The notes: generated from the sequence alone by a model not told the origin. 64,000 bases of DNA from Streptomyces chryseus (GCF_014650755.1 NZ_BMVO01000001.1:372001-436000); one strand, 5' to 3'; counted from the stretch's first letter, positions 16,182 through 25,181 are shown. Numbers and translations: made by a program.

Positions 16182-18321
16182 GCTGAAGCGGTTCGGCAGG
16201 GGAAAGCTGCCGCGCGCCGCGCTCGTCGCGCTGCTGCTGCTCCCCCTGCTGTACGGCGCGCTGTACCTGTGGTCGTTCTGGGACCCGTACGGCAGGCTCG
16301 ACCGGATACCCGTCGCGCTCGTCAACGACGACAGGGGCGCCGAGGCGGGCGGCAAGAAGATCGCCGCCGGTGACGAGATCACCGAGAAGCTGCTCGACAG
16401 CAAGGTCTTCGAGTGGCACGAGGTGAGCGCCGACGAGGCCCGCAGGGGGGTCGAGGACGGTGCGTACTACCTGTCCCTGACCATGCCCGAGAACTTCAGC
16501 GAGCGGATCGCGTCCAGCTCCGGCGACGTTCCCGAGACGAGCGCGCTTCGGGTGCGTACCAACGACGCGAACAACTACATCGTCGGGCAGATCTCGCGAA
16601 CGGTCTTCTCCGAGGTGCGGACGGCCGCTTCGAAGGACGCCTCGCGCTCGTTCCTCGACAAGATCTTCATCTCCTTCTCCGACATCCACGACTCCACCGA
16701 GAAGGCGGCCAAGGGCGCCGACGACATCAGGGGCGGGATCGGGAAGGCGAAGAAGGGCTCCAGCGATCTCAAGGGGGGCCTCAACAAGGCCAAAGCCGGT
16801 TCGGCGGAACTCTCCCAGGGACTGACGAAGGCCAAGAAGGCCAGCACCAAGCTGTCCGGCGGCCTGAGGACCCTGCACACCAAGTCGGGCGAGCTGAAGA
16901 CCGGCGCACAGGGGGTCGCCGACGGCACGCAGCGGCTCGCCGACAAGGTCAACGGCATCGCGAACTCGGTCAGCCCGTACCTCAGGGACAACGGCAAGAC
17001 GGTCGGCGACACCGCGAAACTCGTCGCCGACAGCACCCGGATCGTCCGGGACAACCTCGGCTCGCTCGTGAAGCGCGCGCCCGTCGCGGCCGAGGCTTCC
17101 CGTGTGGCGGCCGACGAACTGCACACCGTCTACGCAGCGCGCTGTGTGAACCAGCCGCTCGCCGACCCCGCCTGCCCGCACCTGAAGAAGGCCGACAAGG
17201 CCGCGGCGGACACGGCTCTCATCGCCGCGGACGTCAACAACCTCGTCAAGAACCAGCGCGGCGATCTTGACCAGCTGGACAAGGAACTGGGCAAGCTCCA
17301 GGACCAGGCGCGCAAGATCGCGGAACGCGCTCCCCATCTGGACGAGGACCTCGACACCGCCGTCAGCCAGGTCAACGCCCTGAACAACGGCGCCAAGAAG
17401 GTCGCCGAGGGCGCCGCCAGGATCAGCACCGGTCTCGGTTCCGCGAAGACGGGTGCGGTCGACCTCGACAGCGGCATCGGCAGGCTCGACACCGGTGCCA
17501 CCGACCTCGACAACGGGCTGGCCAGGCTCCAGTCCGGCGCCGGGGAACTGAACGGCGGCCTGATCAAGCTCGTCGACGGTTCGGGTGATCTCGCCAGCGG
17601 CCTGCACAAGGGCGTCGGCAAGATCCCGGACTACGACAAGGAGAAGCGCGACCAGCGCACCGGCGTGATGGCCGACCCGGTCCAGCTCGCCTCCCAGTCG
17701 ATGCACAAGGCGCCCAACTACGGCACCGGCTTCGCCCCCTACTTCATCCCGCTGTCCCTGTGGGTCGGCGCGATGGTGGCGTACATGCTGATCCAGCCGC
17801 TCAACCGCCGCGCGCTCGCGGCGGGGGCCTCGGCCTGGCGGATCGCCCTCGCCGGCTGGCTGCCGGTGGCGGCGCTCGGCGTGCTGCAGGTGGCCGCGCT
17901 GATGTCCGTACTCCACTGGGGGCTCGGCCTGCGGATGGAACGGGCCGCCGGGACGATCGGATTCCTGGTCCTGGTGACGGGCTGCTTCTCGGCGATCGTG
18001 CAGTGGCTGAACGCGCGGTTCGGCGCGGCGGGCCGCATCCTCGTCCTCGCCGTGCTGATGCTCCAGCTGACCTCGGCGGGCGGCACCTACCCCGTACAGA
18101 CCAGTCCGGGCTTCTTCAACGCGATCCACCCCTTCCTGCCGATGACGTACGTCGTGGAGGGCCTGCGCCGGCTCATCACGGGCGGCGGCCTGGAACCGGT
18201 CTGGACGGGCAGCGTCGTGCTGCTCGCCTTCACGGCCGGAGCGGTGGCGCTGACGGCGCTCTCGGCGCGGCGCAAGCAGGTCTGGACGCTCGACCGTCTG
18301 CACCCGGAGCTCAGCCTGTGA
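16153..18321 (+). CDS. YhgE/Pip-family membrane protein
   Basis: A 722-residue protein with an N-terminal membrane helix (about 16-37), a large extracytoplasmic region and a C-terminal bundle of about five to six membrane helices (from about 535, beginning APYFIPLSLWVGAMVAYML). That is the YhgE/phage-infection-protein layout related to ABC-2 permeases. The middle contains long predicted coiled-coil runs and the repeated G(x)xL(xx)G(xx)xL pattern typical of the family (IRGGIGKAKKGSSDLKGGL, GLARLQSGAGELNGGL). The start at ATG 16153 follows GGAGGGGGCGG inside the preceding gene. Family members export or assemble envelope or virulence factors; the substrate here is unknown. Confidence 0.85.
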   Translation: MRSPKLAALELKRFGRGKLPRAALVALLLLPLLYGALYLWSFWDPYGRLDRIPVALVNDDRGAEAGGKKIAAGDEITEKLLDSKVFEWHEVSADEARRGVEDGAYYLSLTMPENFSERIASSSGDVPETSALRVRTNDANNYIVGQISRTVFSEVRTAASKDASRSFLDKIFISFSDIHDSTEKAAKGADDIRGGIGKAKKGSSDLKGGLNKAKAGSAELSQGLTKAKKASTKLSGGLRTLHTKSGELKTGAQGVADGTQRLADKVNGIANSVSPYLRDNGKTVGDTAKLVADSTRIVRDNLGSLVKRAPVAAEASRVAADELHTVYAARCVNQPLADPACPHLKKADKAAADTALIAADVNNLVKNQRGDLDQLDKELGKLQDQARKIAERAPHLDEDLDTAVSQVNALNNGAKKVAEGAARISTGLGSAKTGAVDLDSGIGRLDTGATDLDNGLARLQSGAGELNGGLIKLVDGSGDLASGLHKGVGKIPDYDKEKRDQRTGVMADPVQLASQSMHKAPNYGTGFAPYFIPLSLWVGAMVAYMLIQPLNRRALAAGASAWRIALAGWLPVAALGVLQVAALMSVLHWGLGLRMERAAGTIGFLVLVTGCFSAIVQWLNARFGAAGRILVLAVLMLQLTSAGGTYPVQTSPGFFNAIHPFLPMTYVVEGLRRLITGGGLEPVWTGSVVLLAFTAGAVALTALSARRKQVWTLDRLHPELSL

Positions 18322-18944
18322 GAATCATGTCCATGGACAGCAGCAGCACGCGCCGCCAGGTCACCCGGCAGAAGCTCTACGAGGCGGCCGTCACTCTCAT
18401 CGCGGAGCAGGGGTTCTCCTCGACCACGGTGGACGAGATCGCCGAGCGCGCCGGGGTCGCCAAGGGCACGGTCTACTACAACTTCAAAAGCAAGACCGAG
18501 CTCTTCGAGGAGCTGCTGCGGCACGGGGTCGGGCTCCTCACCGCGTCCCTGCGGGCCGCCGCTGACGAGACGCAGGAGCGCGGGGGCACCAAGGTGGAGG
18601 CCCTCGACGCGATGATCAGGGCCGGTCTCGGCTTCATCGACCGGTATCCCGCGTTCACGCAGCTGTACGTCGCCGAGCTGTGGCGCACCAACAGGGCCTG
18701 GCAGTCGACGCTGCTGGTGGTGCGCCAGGAGGCCGTCGCCGTCGTCGAGACGGTGCTGCGCGAGGGCGTCGAGAACGGTGAGCTGAGCAAGGAGATCGAC
18801 ATTCCGCTGACGGCGGCCGCGCTCGTCGGCATGGTGCTGGTGGCGGCGCTGGACTGGCAGGCGTTCCAGCGGGAGCGGACGATCGACGACGTGCACTCCG
18901 CGCTGTCGCTGCTGCTGCACGGCCGGGTGAGCGGCCGCCGCTAG
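18318..18944 (+). CDS. TetR/AcrR-family transcriptional regulator
   Basis: About 208 residues with an N-terminal TetR DNA-binding domain (STTVDEIAERAGVAKGTVYYNF, about residues 36-57) and a helical ligand/dimer domain. The GTG at 18318 overlaps the YhgE/Pip stop as GTGA and has GGAG eight bases upstream; ATG 18327 and ATG 18333 are alternative starts. Being last in the operon, with an ACTGACNNGTCAGT palindrome in front of the first gene, it most likely represses its own operon. The inducer is unknown. Confidence 0.88.
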   Translation: MRIMSMDSSSTRRQVTRQKLYEAAVTLIAEQGFSSTTVDEIAERAGVAKGTVYYNFKSKTELFEELLRHGVGLLTASLRAAADETQERGGTKVEALDAMIRAGLGFIDRYPAFTQLYVAELWRTNRAWQSTLLVVRQEAVAVVETVLREGVENGELSKEIDIPLTAAALVGMVLVAALDWQAFQRERTIDDVHSALSLLLHGRVSGRR

Positions 18945-18992
18945 CCGACGGCCGGCCGACGCGACCGGGGAACGCGGCCGCGAGACGGCGAA

Positions 18993-19040
18993 ACGCCGGT
19001 CGGACGAGGCTCGTCCCCCCGAGCCCCCGCCGACCGGCGT
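18993..19040 (+). terminator. Nested hairpin terminator after the TetR gene
   Basis: Outer perfect 11-base stem ACGCCGGTCGG / CCGACCGGCGT (18993-19003 with 19030-19040) enclosing a second small stem, ACGAG-G-CTCGT (19004-19014). It lies 48 bases after the stop. Confidence 0.65.
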
Positions 19041-19229
19041 CCTGCCGTACTCCCCCGCGTGCTCCCCCGGAGTCCCCCGACCCCGTGGTCGCGCCCCCCG
19101 CGCCGGCAGGGGAGCCGCGCCGCTCCGCCGCCCCGTGTCGGCGGTGCGGGCGCCGCGCCCCTTCCGTGGTCCCCACTCTTCCGTCCCCGCAGGTGGGAAC
19201 CCATCCGCACAGCTACTCATCTCCCGCAC

Positions 19230-19245
19230 TGAGTACGGGTACTCA
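19230..19245. promoter_or_regulatory. Palindrome TGAGTAC-GG-GTACTCA, candidate operator
   Basis: Perfect 7-base inverted repeat with a GG centre, in the upstream region of the FAD oxidoreductase. A further TACTCA half-site occurs at 19214-19219, giving three TACTCA-type elements in about 30 bases. The binding protein is not known to me. Confidence 0.5.
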
Positions 19246-19360
19246 CGCCTGTGTGCCCCGCCCCAGCCGCCCCGGACGGCGGCTGGTGACGAGCGCGTCC
19301 GCGCGCGTACTCCCCCTGCCCCCGGCGGGGTTGTCAGTGCCGGCCGCTAAAGTCCCTGGC

Positions 19361-20869
19361 ATGGCACGGATTGTGGTGATCGGCTCCGGGATGGGCGCGA
19401 TGGCGTCCGCCGCCCGGCTGGCCGTCGCGGGACACCGCGTGGCGGTGTACGAGCGCGCGGCGACGTACGGCGGCGCGCTGGGCAGGTTCGAGCGGGACGG
19501 CTTCGTCTTCGACACGGGGCCGGGCCTGCTGCACCTGCCCGCCGTCTACCGGGACCTGTTCGCCAAGACCGGCAAGGAGTCCCTGGAGCAGTGCGTCGGG
19601 CTCGTGCCCGTGGACCCGGCGAGCCGCCACCTGTTCGCCGACGGTACGGACGTGTCGCTGCCCAACGCCTCACGGGCGGGCATCGTCTCGGCCCTGGACG
19701 CGGCCCTGGGGTCGGGTACGGGCGAACGGTGGGGCGCGTTCCTGAACCGGGCGCGCGACGCGTGGGACAGGACCAGACGCCCGCTGCTCGAGGAACCGCT
19801 GTGGCCCGACTGGCAGGTGCTGGGACGGGATCCGTATCCGGCGGTGCCCCGGCGCAGGATGCTGCGGCGCGACCTTGTCGCGGCCACCGTGGCGGAGATC
19901 GGCGCGTGGGAGCTGGCCGAGCCCCGGCTCGCCGCCCTGCTCGACAGCCACGCCCTGGCGTACGGGCTCGACCCGCGCACCGCGCCCGCCGCCGCCGCCG
20001 TGCTGCCGTACATGGAGCAGACCTTCGGCAGCTGGTACGTGCGCGGCGGGATGCGGGAGCTGGCGCGGGCGCTGTACGAGCGGTGCCTGGCGCGGAGGGT
20101 GGAGTTCGCCTTCGGCGCCGAGGTCGTCGCGGTCACGGAGAAGGACGGCCGCGCGGCGGGCGTGGAGCTGGCCGACGGCACGGCCGTCGAAGCGGACTCG
20201 GTGGTCTTCGGCGGCGACCCACGCCTCCTCGGCGGCATGACGCCGGGCCGCGAGGTGTGGGCCGGGGGCGACGTCGTGCCGGGGCCCGTTCCCCCGAGCC
20301 GGCTCACGGTCCTCCTGGCGCTGCGCGGCGGCCGCCCGGACAAGACCGCGCACCGGACGGTGGTCCACTCCCCCGACGCGGGCGCGGAGGCGTCGGCGGC
20401 CTTCACCGGGGAGCACACCGAGCGCCCCACGGTCACCGTGCTGCGTCCGGACGACCCGCTGACCCGCCCGGACGACGCCCACGAGGCCGTCACGCTCACG
20501 ACGACCGTGGCCGCCCAGGGGCCTGTGGACTGGACGGACGAAGCGCTGGTCGCGCGGAACGCCGACGCGATGGTCGAAGCCGCGCTCGCCGCTGTGCCGG
20601 ACCTGCGCGAGCGCCTGCTGTGGCGCGTCGTCCGCACGCCGGCGGACACCGCGGCCGCGACGGGAGCCCCGGGAGGTTCGGTGCCGCCGCCCTCGCTGGC
20701 GGGCGCGGCGGGCCGGCTGCTGCACCCGGGCAACAGCACCCGGCTGCCGGGTCTCCTGCTGGCCGGCGGGTGGGCGCACCCCGGCGGCGGACTGGCGCAC
20801 GCCGGGATGTCCGGGGCCCTGGTCGCAGGGCTCCTCGTCGAGGGGGAGGGTTTCCGGGGCTCGCAGTAG
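19361..20869 (+). CDS. FAD-dependent oxidoreductase of the phytoene desaturase family
   Basis: A 502-residue flavoprotein. It starts MARIVVIGSGMGAMASAARLAVAGH, a dinucleotide-binding motif, followed by YERAATYGGALGRFERDGFVFDTGP, the second family motif, and ends with LLLAGGWAHPGGGLAHAGMSG, the FAD-binding carotenoid-desaturase/CrtI-type C terminus. No carotenoid genes lie nearby, so the substrate is open; many actinobacterial members are orphan phytoene-dehydrogenase-like proteins. The open frame extends 92 codons upstream, but ATG 19361 precedes the first conserved residue. It converges on the next gene with an 18-base gap. Confidence 0.85.
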   Translation: MARIVVIGSGMGAMASAARLAVAGHRVAVYERAATYGGALGRFERDGFVFDTGPGLLHLPAVYRDLFAKTGKESLEQCVGLVPVDPASRHLFADGTDVSLPNASRAGIVSALDAALGSGTGERWGAFLNRARDAWDRTRRPLLEEPLWPDWQVLGRDPYPAVPRRRMLRRDLVAATVAEIGAWELAEPRLAALLDSHALAYGLDPRTAPAAAAVLPYMEQTFGSWYVRGGMRELARALYERCLARRVEFAFGAEVVAVTEKDGRAAGVELADGTAVEADSVVFGGDPRLLGGMTPGREVWAGGDVVPGPVPPSRLTVLLALRGGRPDKTAHRTVVHSPDAGAEASAAFTGEHTERPTVTVLRPDDPLTRPDDAHEAVTLTTTVAAQGPVDWTDEALVARNADAMVEAALAAVPDLRERLLWRVVRTPADTAAATGAPGGSVPPPSLAGAAGRLLHPGNSTRLPGLLLAGGWAHPGGGLAHAGMSGALVAGLLVEGEGFRGSQ

Positions 20870-20887
20870 GGGCGCGGGCCGGCCGGG

Positions 20888-21688
20888 TCAGTAGCGGTAC
20901 TGCTCGTTGTAGCCGGTGGTGTCGTAGCCGTTCTGGTACGGCTCCTGGGCCTGCTGTTCGCCGCCGAAGGACTGTTCGCCGTCACGCTGCTGCGGGACCC
21001 AGACGCCGCCGGGCGGGGTGTCGTTGCCGTACTGGGGGGCGGCGGCGTAGCCGTAGTCCTCCTGGCCGCCGTACTGCGGCGTGCCGTAGGGCTGGGTGCC
21101 GATGTACGGGTCGGAGTAGGCGGCGTACTGCTGCTGGCCCGCCGGGTAGTCGTACGGGCCGGCGTACGTCTCCTGGTTCGGCTGGTCGTAGCCGGTGTAG
21201 GTGTCGTAGCCGCCGTAGCCGGCCGCGAACGCGTCGTTCTGGGACTGCTGCTGGGCCGCGTACGCCGCCACGTCGTACACGCCGTACTGCCCGGTCTCGT
21301 CCGGCACCGGCTGCGTCGGCGTGAACACCGGCTCGTCGGATGCGGCGGGTTCGTACGCGAGGTCCGACACCTCCAGCGTCGGCTCCTGCTCGACGGGCCG
21401 CGCCCCGCGCTTGCGGCGGCGGCTCTCGCCCGGCTTGCCGCCGATCGCCCAGCCGGTCGAGAAGCCCCGGCGGAACGACAGCGTGACGTACGTCTGGCCG
21501 ATCGCGAACGCGACGGCGCCGCCCGCGATGACGAACACGGACGGCATCAGCACGCCGAGGACCACACCCATGAACCCGGCGAAGGCCAGCAGCCGCCACC
21601 TCAGCCGCGCCTTGTACTGCAGCAGCACTTCGCCGAGCAGCCACAGTGCGACCACCCCGAACGCGATGTAGAGGACCGCCCAGCCCAT
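20888..21688 (-). CDS. Membrane protein with Tyr/Gln/Gly-rich low-complexity tail
   Basis: A 266-residue protein. Residues 1-75 carry about three membrane helices (GWAVLYIAFGVVALWLLGEVLL; LLAFAGFMGVVLGVLMPSVF; IAGGAVAFAIGQTYVTL). A basic patch follows (ESRRRKRGARP), then about 150 residues rich in Tyr, Gln, Gly, Pro and Asp with repeated YG/QY/PYG units and no charged core. The tail should be disordered and cytoplasmic or exterior. I know similar conserved Streptomyces proteins but no function. It is minus strand, 51 bases upstream of metF in transcription order reversed, with no clear operon partner. Confidence 0.7.
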   Translation of the reverse strand: MGWAVLYIAFGVVALWLLGEVLLQYKARLRWRLLAFAGFMGVVLGVLMPSVFVIAGGAVAFAIGQTYVTLSFRRGFSTGWAIGGKPGESRRRKRGARPVEQEPTLEVSDLAYEPAASDEPVFTPTQPVPDETGQYGVYDVAAYAAQQQSQNDAFAAGYGGYDTYTGYDQPNQETYAGPYDYPAGQQQYAAYSDPYIGTQPYGTPQYGGQEDYGYAAAPQYGNDTPPGGVWVPQQRDGEQSFGGEQQAQEPYQNGYDTTGYNEQYRY

Positions 21689-21739
21689 GCCCGCCCCTCT
21701 CTTACGGCCGCCGCCGTGAAGGGTGGCGGGTACGGCCGG

Positions 21740-22657
21740 TCAGGACTGCTCGTGCAGTCCGAGATTCTCGTAGATCTCAAGCGTCGCCGTGGAGTTGTTG
21801 AGCGTGATGAAGTGCAATCCGGGTACGCCCTCGGAGAGCAGCCTCGCGCAGAACTCCGTGGCGAACTCGATGCCAATGGAGCGTACAGCGGCTGGATCGT
21901 CCTTGACGGCGAGGATCCGCTCTTTCACGGCGGGCGGGAAGTGCGCGTTGCTCAGCTGCGGGAGTCTGTCGAGCTGTTTGACACCGGTCACGGGCATGAC
22001 CTCGGGGATGATCGGCGTCTCGCAGCCGGCCGCCGCGACCCGGTCGCGCAGCCGCAGGTAGTTCTCCGGATCGAAGAACATCTGGGTGATCGCGTAGTCG
22101 GCGCCGGCCCGGCACTTGGCCGTGAAGTGCGCGATGTCGGTGTCCCAGTCGGTCGACCGCGGGTGCATCTCGGGGAAGGCCGCGACGCCCACGCAGAAGT
22201 CGCCGGACTCCTTGATGAGCCGGACCAGGTCGGCGGCGTACCGCACGCCCTGCGGGTGCTTGACCCACTCGCCCATCGGGTCGCCGGGCGGGTCTCCTCG
22301 TACGGCGAGGATGTTCCGGATCCCGGCGTCCGCGTACTGGCCGATCATGTTGCGCAGTTCGGCGACGGAGTGGTCGACCGCCGTGAGGTGGGCGACCGGG
22401 GTGAGCGTGGAGTCGGAGGCGATCTGCTCGGTGGCCCCGACCGTGCCGGCCCGGGTGGACCCGCCCGCCCCGTACGTCACGGAGACGAAGCTGGGGGCCA
22501 CGGCCTCGACCCGGCGCAGCGCGTTCCAGAGGTTCCGCTCACCCTTTTCGGTCCGGGGCGCGAAGAACTCGAACGAGTACGTGGTCTTGCCGGTCGCGAG
22601 CAGATCACGCACGGTGGGCGCGTGATCCGTCCTGGTCGAAGCTGTGCCAAGGGCCAT
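21740..22657 (-). CDS. metF: MetF, 5,10-methylenetetrahydrofolate reductase
   Basis: A 305-residue flavoenzyme of one-carbon metabolism that makes 5-methyl-THF for methionine synthesis. The family motifs are present: [20 protein letters not shown] near the N terminus, [25 protein letters not shown], and [25 protein letters not shown] typical FAD-barrel ending follows, with [28 protein letters not shown]. It starts at ATG 22657; no strong ribosome site is evident there. The 116 bases upstream are unusually AT-rich for this genome, which suggests the promoter, but I could not recognise a riboswitch. Confidence 0.95.
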   Translation of the reverse strand: MALGTASTRTDHAPTVRDLLATGKTTYSFEFFAPRTEKGERNLWNALRRVEAVAPSFVSVTYGAGGSTRAGTVGATEQIASDSTLTPVAHLTAVDHSVAELRNMIGQYADAGIRNILAVRGDPPGDPMGEWVKHPQGVRYAADLVRLIKESGDFCVGVAAFPEMHPRSTDWDTDIAHFTAKCRAGADYAITQMFFDPENYLRLRDRVAAAGCETPIIPEVMPVTGVKQLDRLPQLSNAHFPPAVKERILAVKDDPAAVRSIGIEFATEFCARLLSEGVPGLHFITLNNSTATLEIYENLGLHEQS

Positions 22658-22773
22658 ACCCGCAGGTTAACGAGGGCTCGGCGAGGACCCAATAAAAGGG
22701 AGGGTTTTGTCCATATTGCCGGATTATTGTCCGCCTGTCGGACAGTCGTGGACACTCCTGACCGCCCGAAGCG

Positions 22774-23454
22774 TCACCCGGCGTACGCCCTGACCCGCTT
22801 CGCGAGCGCGGCCGCGGCGGCGGCCGGATCTTCGGCCTCGGTGATCGCCCGGACGACCACCACCCGGCGGGCGCCCGCGTCCAGCACCTCGTCGAGATTG
22901 CCCCCGTCGATGCCGCCGATCGCGAACCACGGCCGGTCCTGGCGCAGCCCGGCGGCGTACCGGACGAGGCCCAGGCCCGGGGCGTACCGGCCGGGCTTGG
23001 TGGGGGTGGGCCAGCAGGGGCCCGTGCAGAAGTAGTCGACGCCGGGCTCGGCCGCGGCGGCGTCGACCTCGGACTCGGCGTGCGTGGAGCGGCCGACGAG
23101 AACGGTGTCGCCGAGGACGGCCCGCGCGGCCGGGACGGGCAGGTCGCCCTGGCCCAGGTGCAGCACGCCCGCGCCGATGGCATGGGCCACGTCGGCGCGG
23201 TCGTTCACGGCGAGCAGCTTGCCGTGCCTGCGGCAGGCGTCGTCGAAGAGCTGGAGGTGCTCCAGCTCCTCGGCCGCCTCCATGCCCTTGTCGCGCAGCT
23301 GCACGATGTCCACGCCGGAGGACAGGACGGCGTCGAGGAACTCCGGGAGGTCGCCCTGCCGCTTGCGCGCGTCCGTGCAGAGGTACAGCCGGGCATCGGC
23401 GAGCCGCTCGCGTGCGGCGGCGCCGGCCAGGGGCGTGGATGTGGACGCGGGCAT
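22774..23454 (-). CDS. thiE: ThiE, thiamine-phosphate synthase
   Basis: 226 residues, TIM-barrel thiamine-phosphate synthase, which joins HMP-PP and thiazole phosphate. Motifs seen are [76 protein letters not shown] and [22 protein letters not shown] chose ATG 23454, with GGGGGGAC upstream, over the start 11 codons earlier. The gene is on the minus strand 2.2 kb from the thiOSG operon and apparently on its own: a terminator lies between it and the upstream gene, and I see no TPP riboswitch in front of it. Confidence 0.95.
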   Translation of the reverse strand: MPASTSTPLAGAAARERLADARLYLCTDARKRQGDLPEFLDAVLSSGVDIVQLRDKGMEAAEELEHLQLFDDACRRHGKLLAVNDRADVAHAIGAGVLHLGQGDLPVPAARAVLGDTVLVGRSTHAESEVDAAAAEPGVDYFCTGPCWPTPTKPGRYAPGLGLVRYAAGLRQDRPWFAIGGIDGGNLDEVLDAGARRVVVVRAITEAEDPAAAAAALAKRVRAYAG

Positions 23455-23478
23455 GGTGATGTCCCCCCGGGGTGGTGG

Positions 23479-23512
23479 GCGGCGCACGGGCCGGTGGAGG
23501 CCCGTGCGCCGC
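23479..23512 (-). terminator. Terminator between the Rv2175c-like gene and thiE
   Basis: A perfect 14-base stem (GCGGCGCACGGGCC with GGCCCGTGCGCCGC) and a GGTGGA loop, 20 bases after the stop of the upstream gene. It insulates thiE, so thiE needs its own promoter in the following 24 bases or is read through. Confidence 0.75.
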
Positions 23513-23532
23513 GTCGGTTGTGTCGGCTGAGG

Positions 23533-23898
23533 TCAGACGGCCAGCGCCTGGGCGCGCCGCTTCACCTCCGTGCCGCGATTCTCACTCAACGCCTGCGCGG
23601 GGGTGCCGGGCAGGGTCGGGTCGGAGGTGAAGAGCCACTCGAGCATCTCTTCGTCGGAGAAGCCGTCGTCCCTCAGGAGCGTCAGGGTCCCTGCGAGACC
23701 CTTGACCACCTTGTTGCCGTCGATGAAGGCGGCAGGCACCTGGAGCACCCTGTTCTCTCCGCGCCGTACGGCGATCAGCTGGCCTTCCTTGACCAGCTGC
23801 CGGACGCGCGTCACCTCGACATCGAGCATTTCCGCGATGTCGGGGAGGTTGAGCCAGGCGGGGACGAGAGCATCGATCTTTGCGTCAATCTCGGTCAC
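23533..23898 (-). CDS. Rv2175c-family DNA-binding protein
   Basis: A 121-residue protein with an N-terminal winged helix-turn-helix of the Rv2175c type (WLNLPDIAEMLDVEVTRVRQLVKEGQLIAVRRGENRV, given here as its beginning WLNLPDIAEMLD and end AVRRGENRV). A C-terminal helical domain follows (LLRDDGFSDEEMLEWLFTSD). The mycobacterial relative is a DNA-binding substrate of the Ser/Thr kinase PknL; whether this one is phosphorylated is unknown, although a PASTA kinase is encoded 4 kb away. It starts at GTG 23898. Not in an operon with thiE because of the intervening terminator. Confidence 0.85.
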   Translation of the reverse strand: MTEIDAKIDALVPAWLNLPDIAEMLDVEVTRVRQLVKEGQLIAVRRGENRVLQVPAAFIDGNKVVKGLAGTLTLLRDDGFSDEEMLEWLFTSDPTLPGTPAQALSENRGTEVKRRAQALAV

Positions 23899-23966
23899 GG
23901 GACAAGCGTGCCACCTGGGACTGACAGTCGGTAGCCGGGGCCTGCCGTACGGGGCGCGGTGCCCGC

Positions 23967-25181
23967 CTAAAGGGTGGCGGACTTGAGCGGTACGGACGGA
24001 TCGGCGGCCCGCTCCGGGTCGAGGCGCGCCCCCGACGCGATGAGCCTGCGGCCCTGCGCGAGGTCGCGCGGACGCGCCACGGTGAGCAGGGCGACGAGCG
24101 CCCCGTCGCGCAGCCAGCACACCGACCAGGCGGCGTCGGCCGGGTCGCCGCGCCACACCGTCGTGTCGGCGTGGGCGTGGTGGCCCGCGTACTGCACGAA
24201 GCGGCCGAACTGCTCGGACCAGAAGTACGGGACCGGGTCGTAGTCCTGCGGAGCCTGCCCCAGGATGTTCGCCGCGACCGTGCGCGGTCCCTGGAGCGCG
24301 TTGTCCCAGTGGTGGACGAGCAGGCGCTCCCCGTAGCGGGTGGAGGGGAAGGACGCGCAGTCCCCGACGGCGTACACGTCCGGCTGCGAGGCGCGCAGGC
24401 GCGCGTCGGCGGTGACCGATCCGTCCGGTCCGAGGACGATGCCGGAGCCGGCGAGCCAGGCCGTGGCGGGCCGGGCGCCGATGCCGACGACCACCGCGCC
24501 GGCCGCGAGCCGCCGGCCGTCGTCGAGGACCACCGTGCCCGGTTCGACGCGCGCGACGCGGGCGCCGGTGAGCAGTTCGGCGCCGCTCTCGGCGTACCAG
24601 CCGGCCATGGGAGCGGCGACCTCGGCGGGCAGGGTCCCGGCGAGCGGCCGGTCGGCCGCCTCCACGACGGTCACCGCGCAGCCCGCCTCCCGGGCGGCCG
24701 TGGTGAACTCCGCGCCGATCCACCCCGCCCCGACGACCACGATGTCGTGCTGCCGGTCGAGGACGGGCCGCAGCCGGGCGGCGTCGTCGAGGGTGCGCAG
24801 GAGGTGGACACCGGGTACGCCCTCGCCGCCGGGCAGCGTGAGGGGCACGGCGCCGGTGGCGACGACCAGCACGTCGTACGGAACCGGGCCCGAGGGCGTG
24901 TCGATCTCGTGCGCGCCGGGGCGCACGCCGGACACTTCGCGCCCCAGGTGGAGTGCGATGCCGAGCGCCTCGAAGTCGACGTCGAAGGCCGAGCCCTCGG
25001 CCGTGCCGAGCAGCACCGCCTTGGACAGCGGGGGCCGGTCGTACGGCTGGTGCGGCTCGGCGCCGATCAGCGTGACCGAGCCGGTCCAGCCCTGCTCGCG
25101 CAGGGCCACGGCGGTCTGCACGCCGGCCATTCCGGCGCCGACGATGACGACGCGCCGCTCTGTCTGCCTCTGATCGCTCAC
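23967..25181 (-). CDS. NAD(P)/FAD-dependent oxidoreductase, ferredoxin-reductase type
   Basis: 404 residues with the two-dinucleotide-binding-domain fold: FAD motif VVIVGAGMAGVQTAVALRE at about 11-29, an NAD motif near IVVVGAGWIGAEFTTAAREAG (about 145-165), and VYAVGDCASFPS near the FAD end. The N-terminal PHQPYDRPPLSK is characteristic of ferredoxin/rubredoxin reductases of the BphA4/putidaredoxin-reductase group. No ferredoxin or P450 gene is adjacent, so its electron partner is unknown. It starts at GTG 25181. Downstream spacing to the Rv2175c-like gene is 68 bases. Confidence 0.88.
   Translation of the reverse strand: MSDQRQTERRVVIVGAGMAGVQTAVALREQGWTGSVTLIGAEPHQPYDRPPLSKAVLLGTAEGSAFDVDFEALGIALHLGREVSGVRPGAHEIDTPSGPVPYDVLVVATGAVPLTLPGGEGVPGVHLLRTLDDAARLRPVLDRQHDIVVVGAGWIGAEFTTAAREAGCAVTVVEAADRPLAGTLPAEVAAPMAGWYAESGAELLTGARVARVEPGTVVLDDGRRLAAGAVVVGIGARPATAWLAGSGIVLGPDGSVTADARLRASQPDVYAVGDCASFPSTRYGERLLVHHWDNALQGPRTVAANILGQAPQDYDPVPYFWSEQFGRFVQYAGHHAHADTTVWRGDPADAAWSVCWLRDGALVALLTVARPRDLAQGRRLIASGARLDPERAADPSVPLKSATL

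Larger units (their letters stand above)
18945..19360. promoter_or_regulatory. Intergenic region between TetR gene and FAD oxidoreductase
   Basis: 416 bases without a supported gene. It holds the terminator of the TetR operon (18993-19040) and a 16-base palindrome (19230-19245) about 115 bases before the next start. The rest is GC-rich with no coding signal I trust. Confidence 0.45.

Noticed and set aside
15979-18303. 774-codon minus-strand frame over the YhgE/Pip gene
   Set aside because: Mirror of the repetitive coiled-coil coding region, no independent motif.
22658-22773. SAM- or SAH-type riboswitch upstream of metF
   Set aside because: The region is AT-rich and has one short stem (TGTCCG/CGGACA at 22728-22744), but no recognised aptamer motif.
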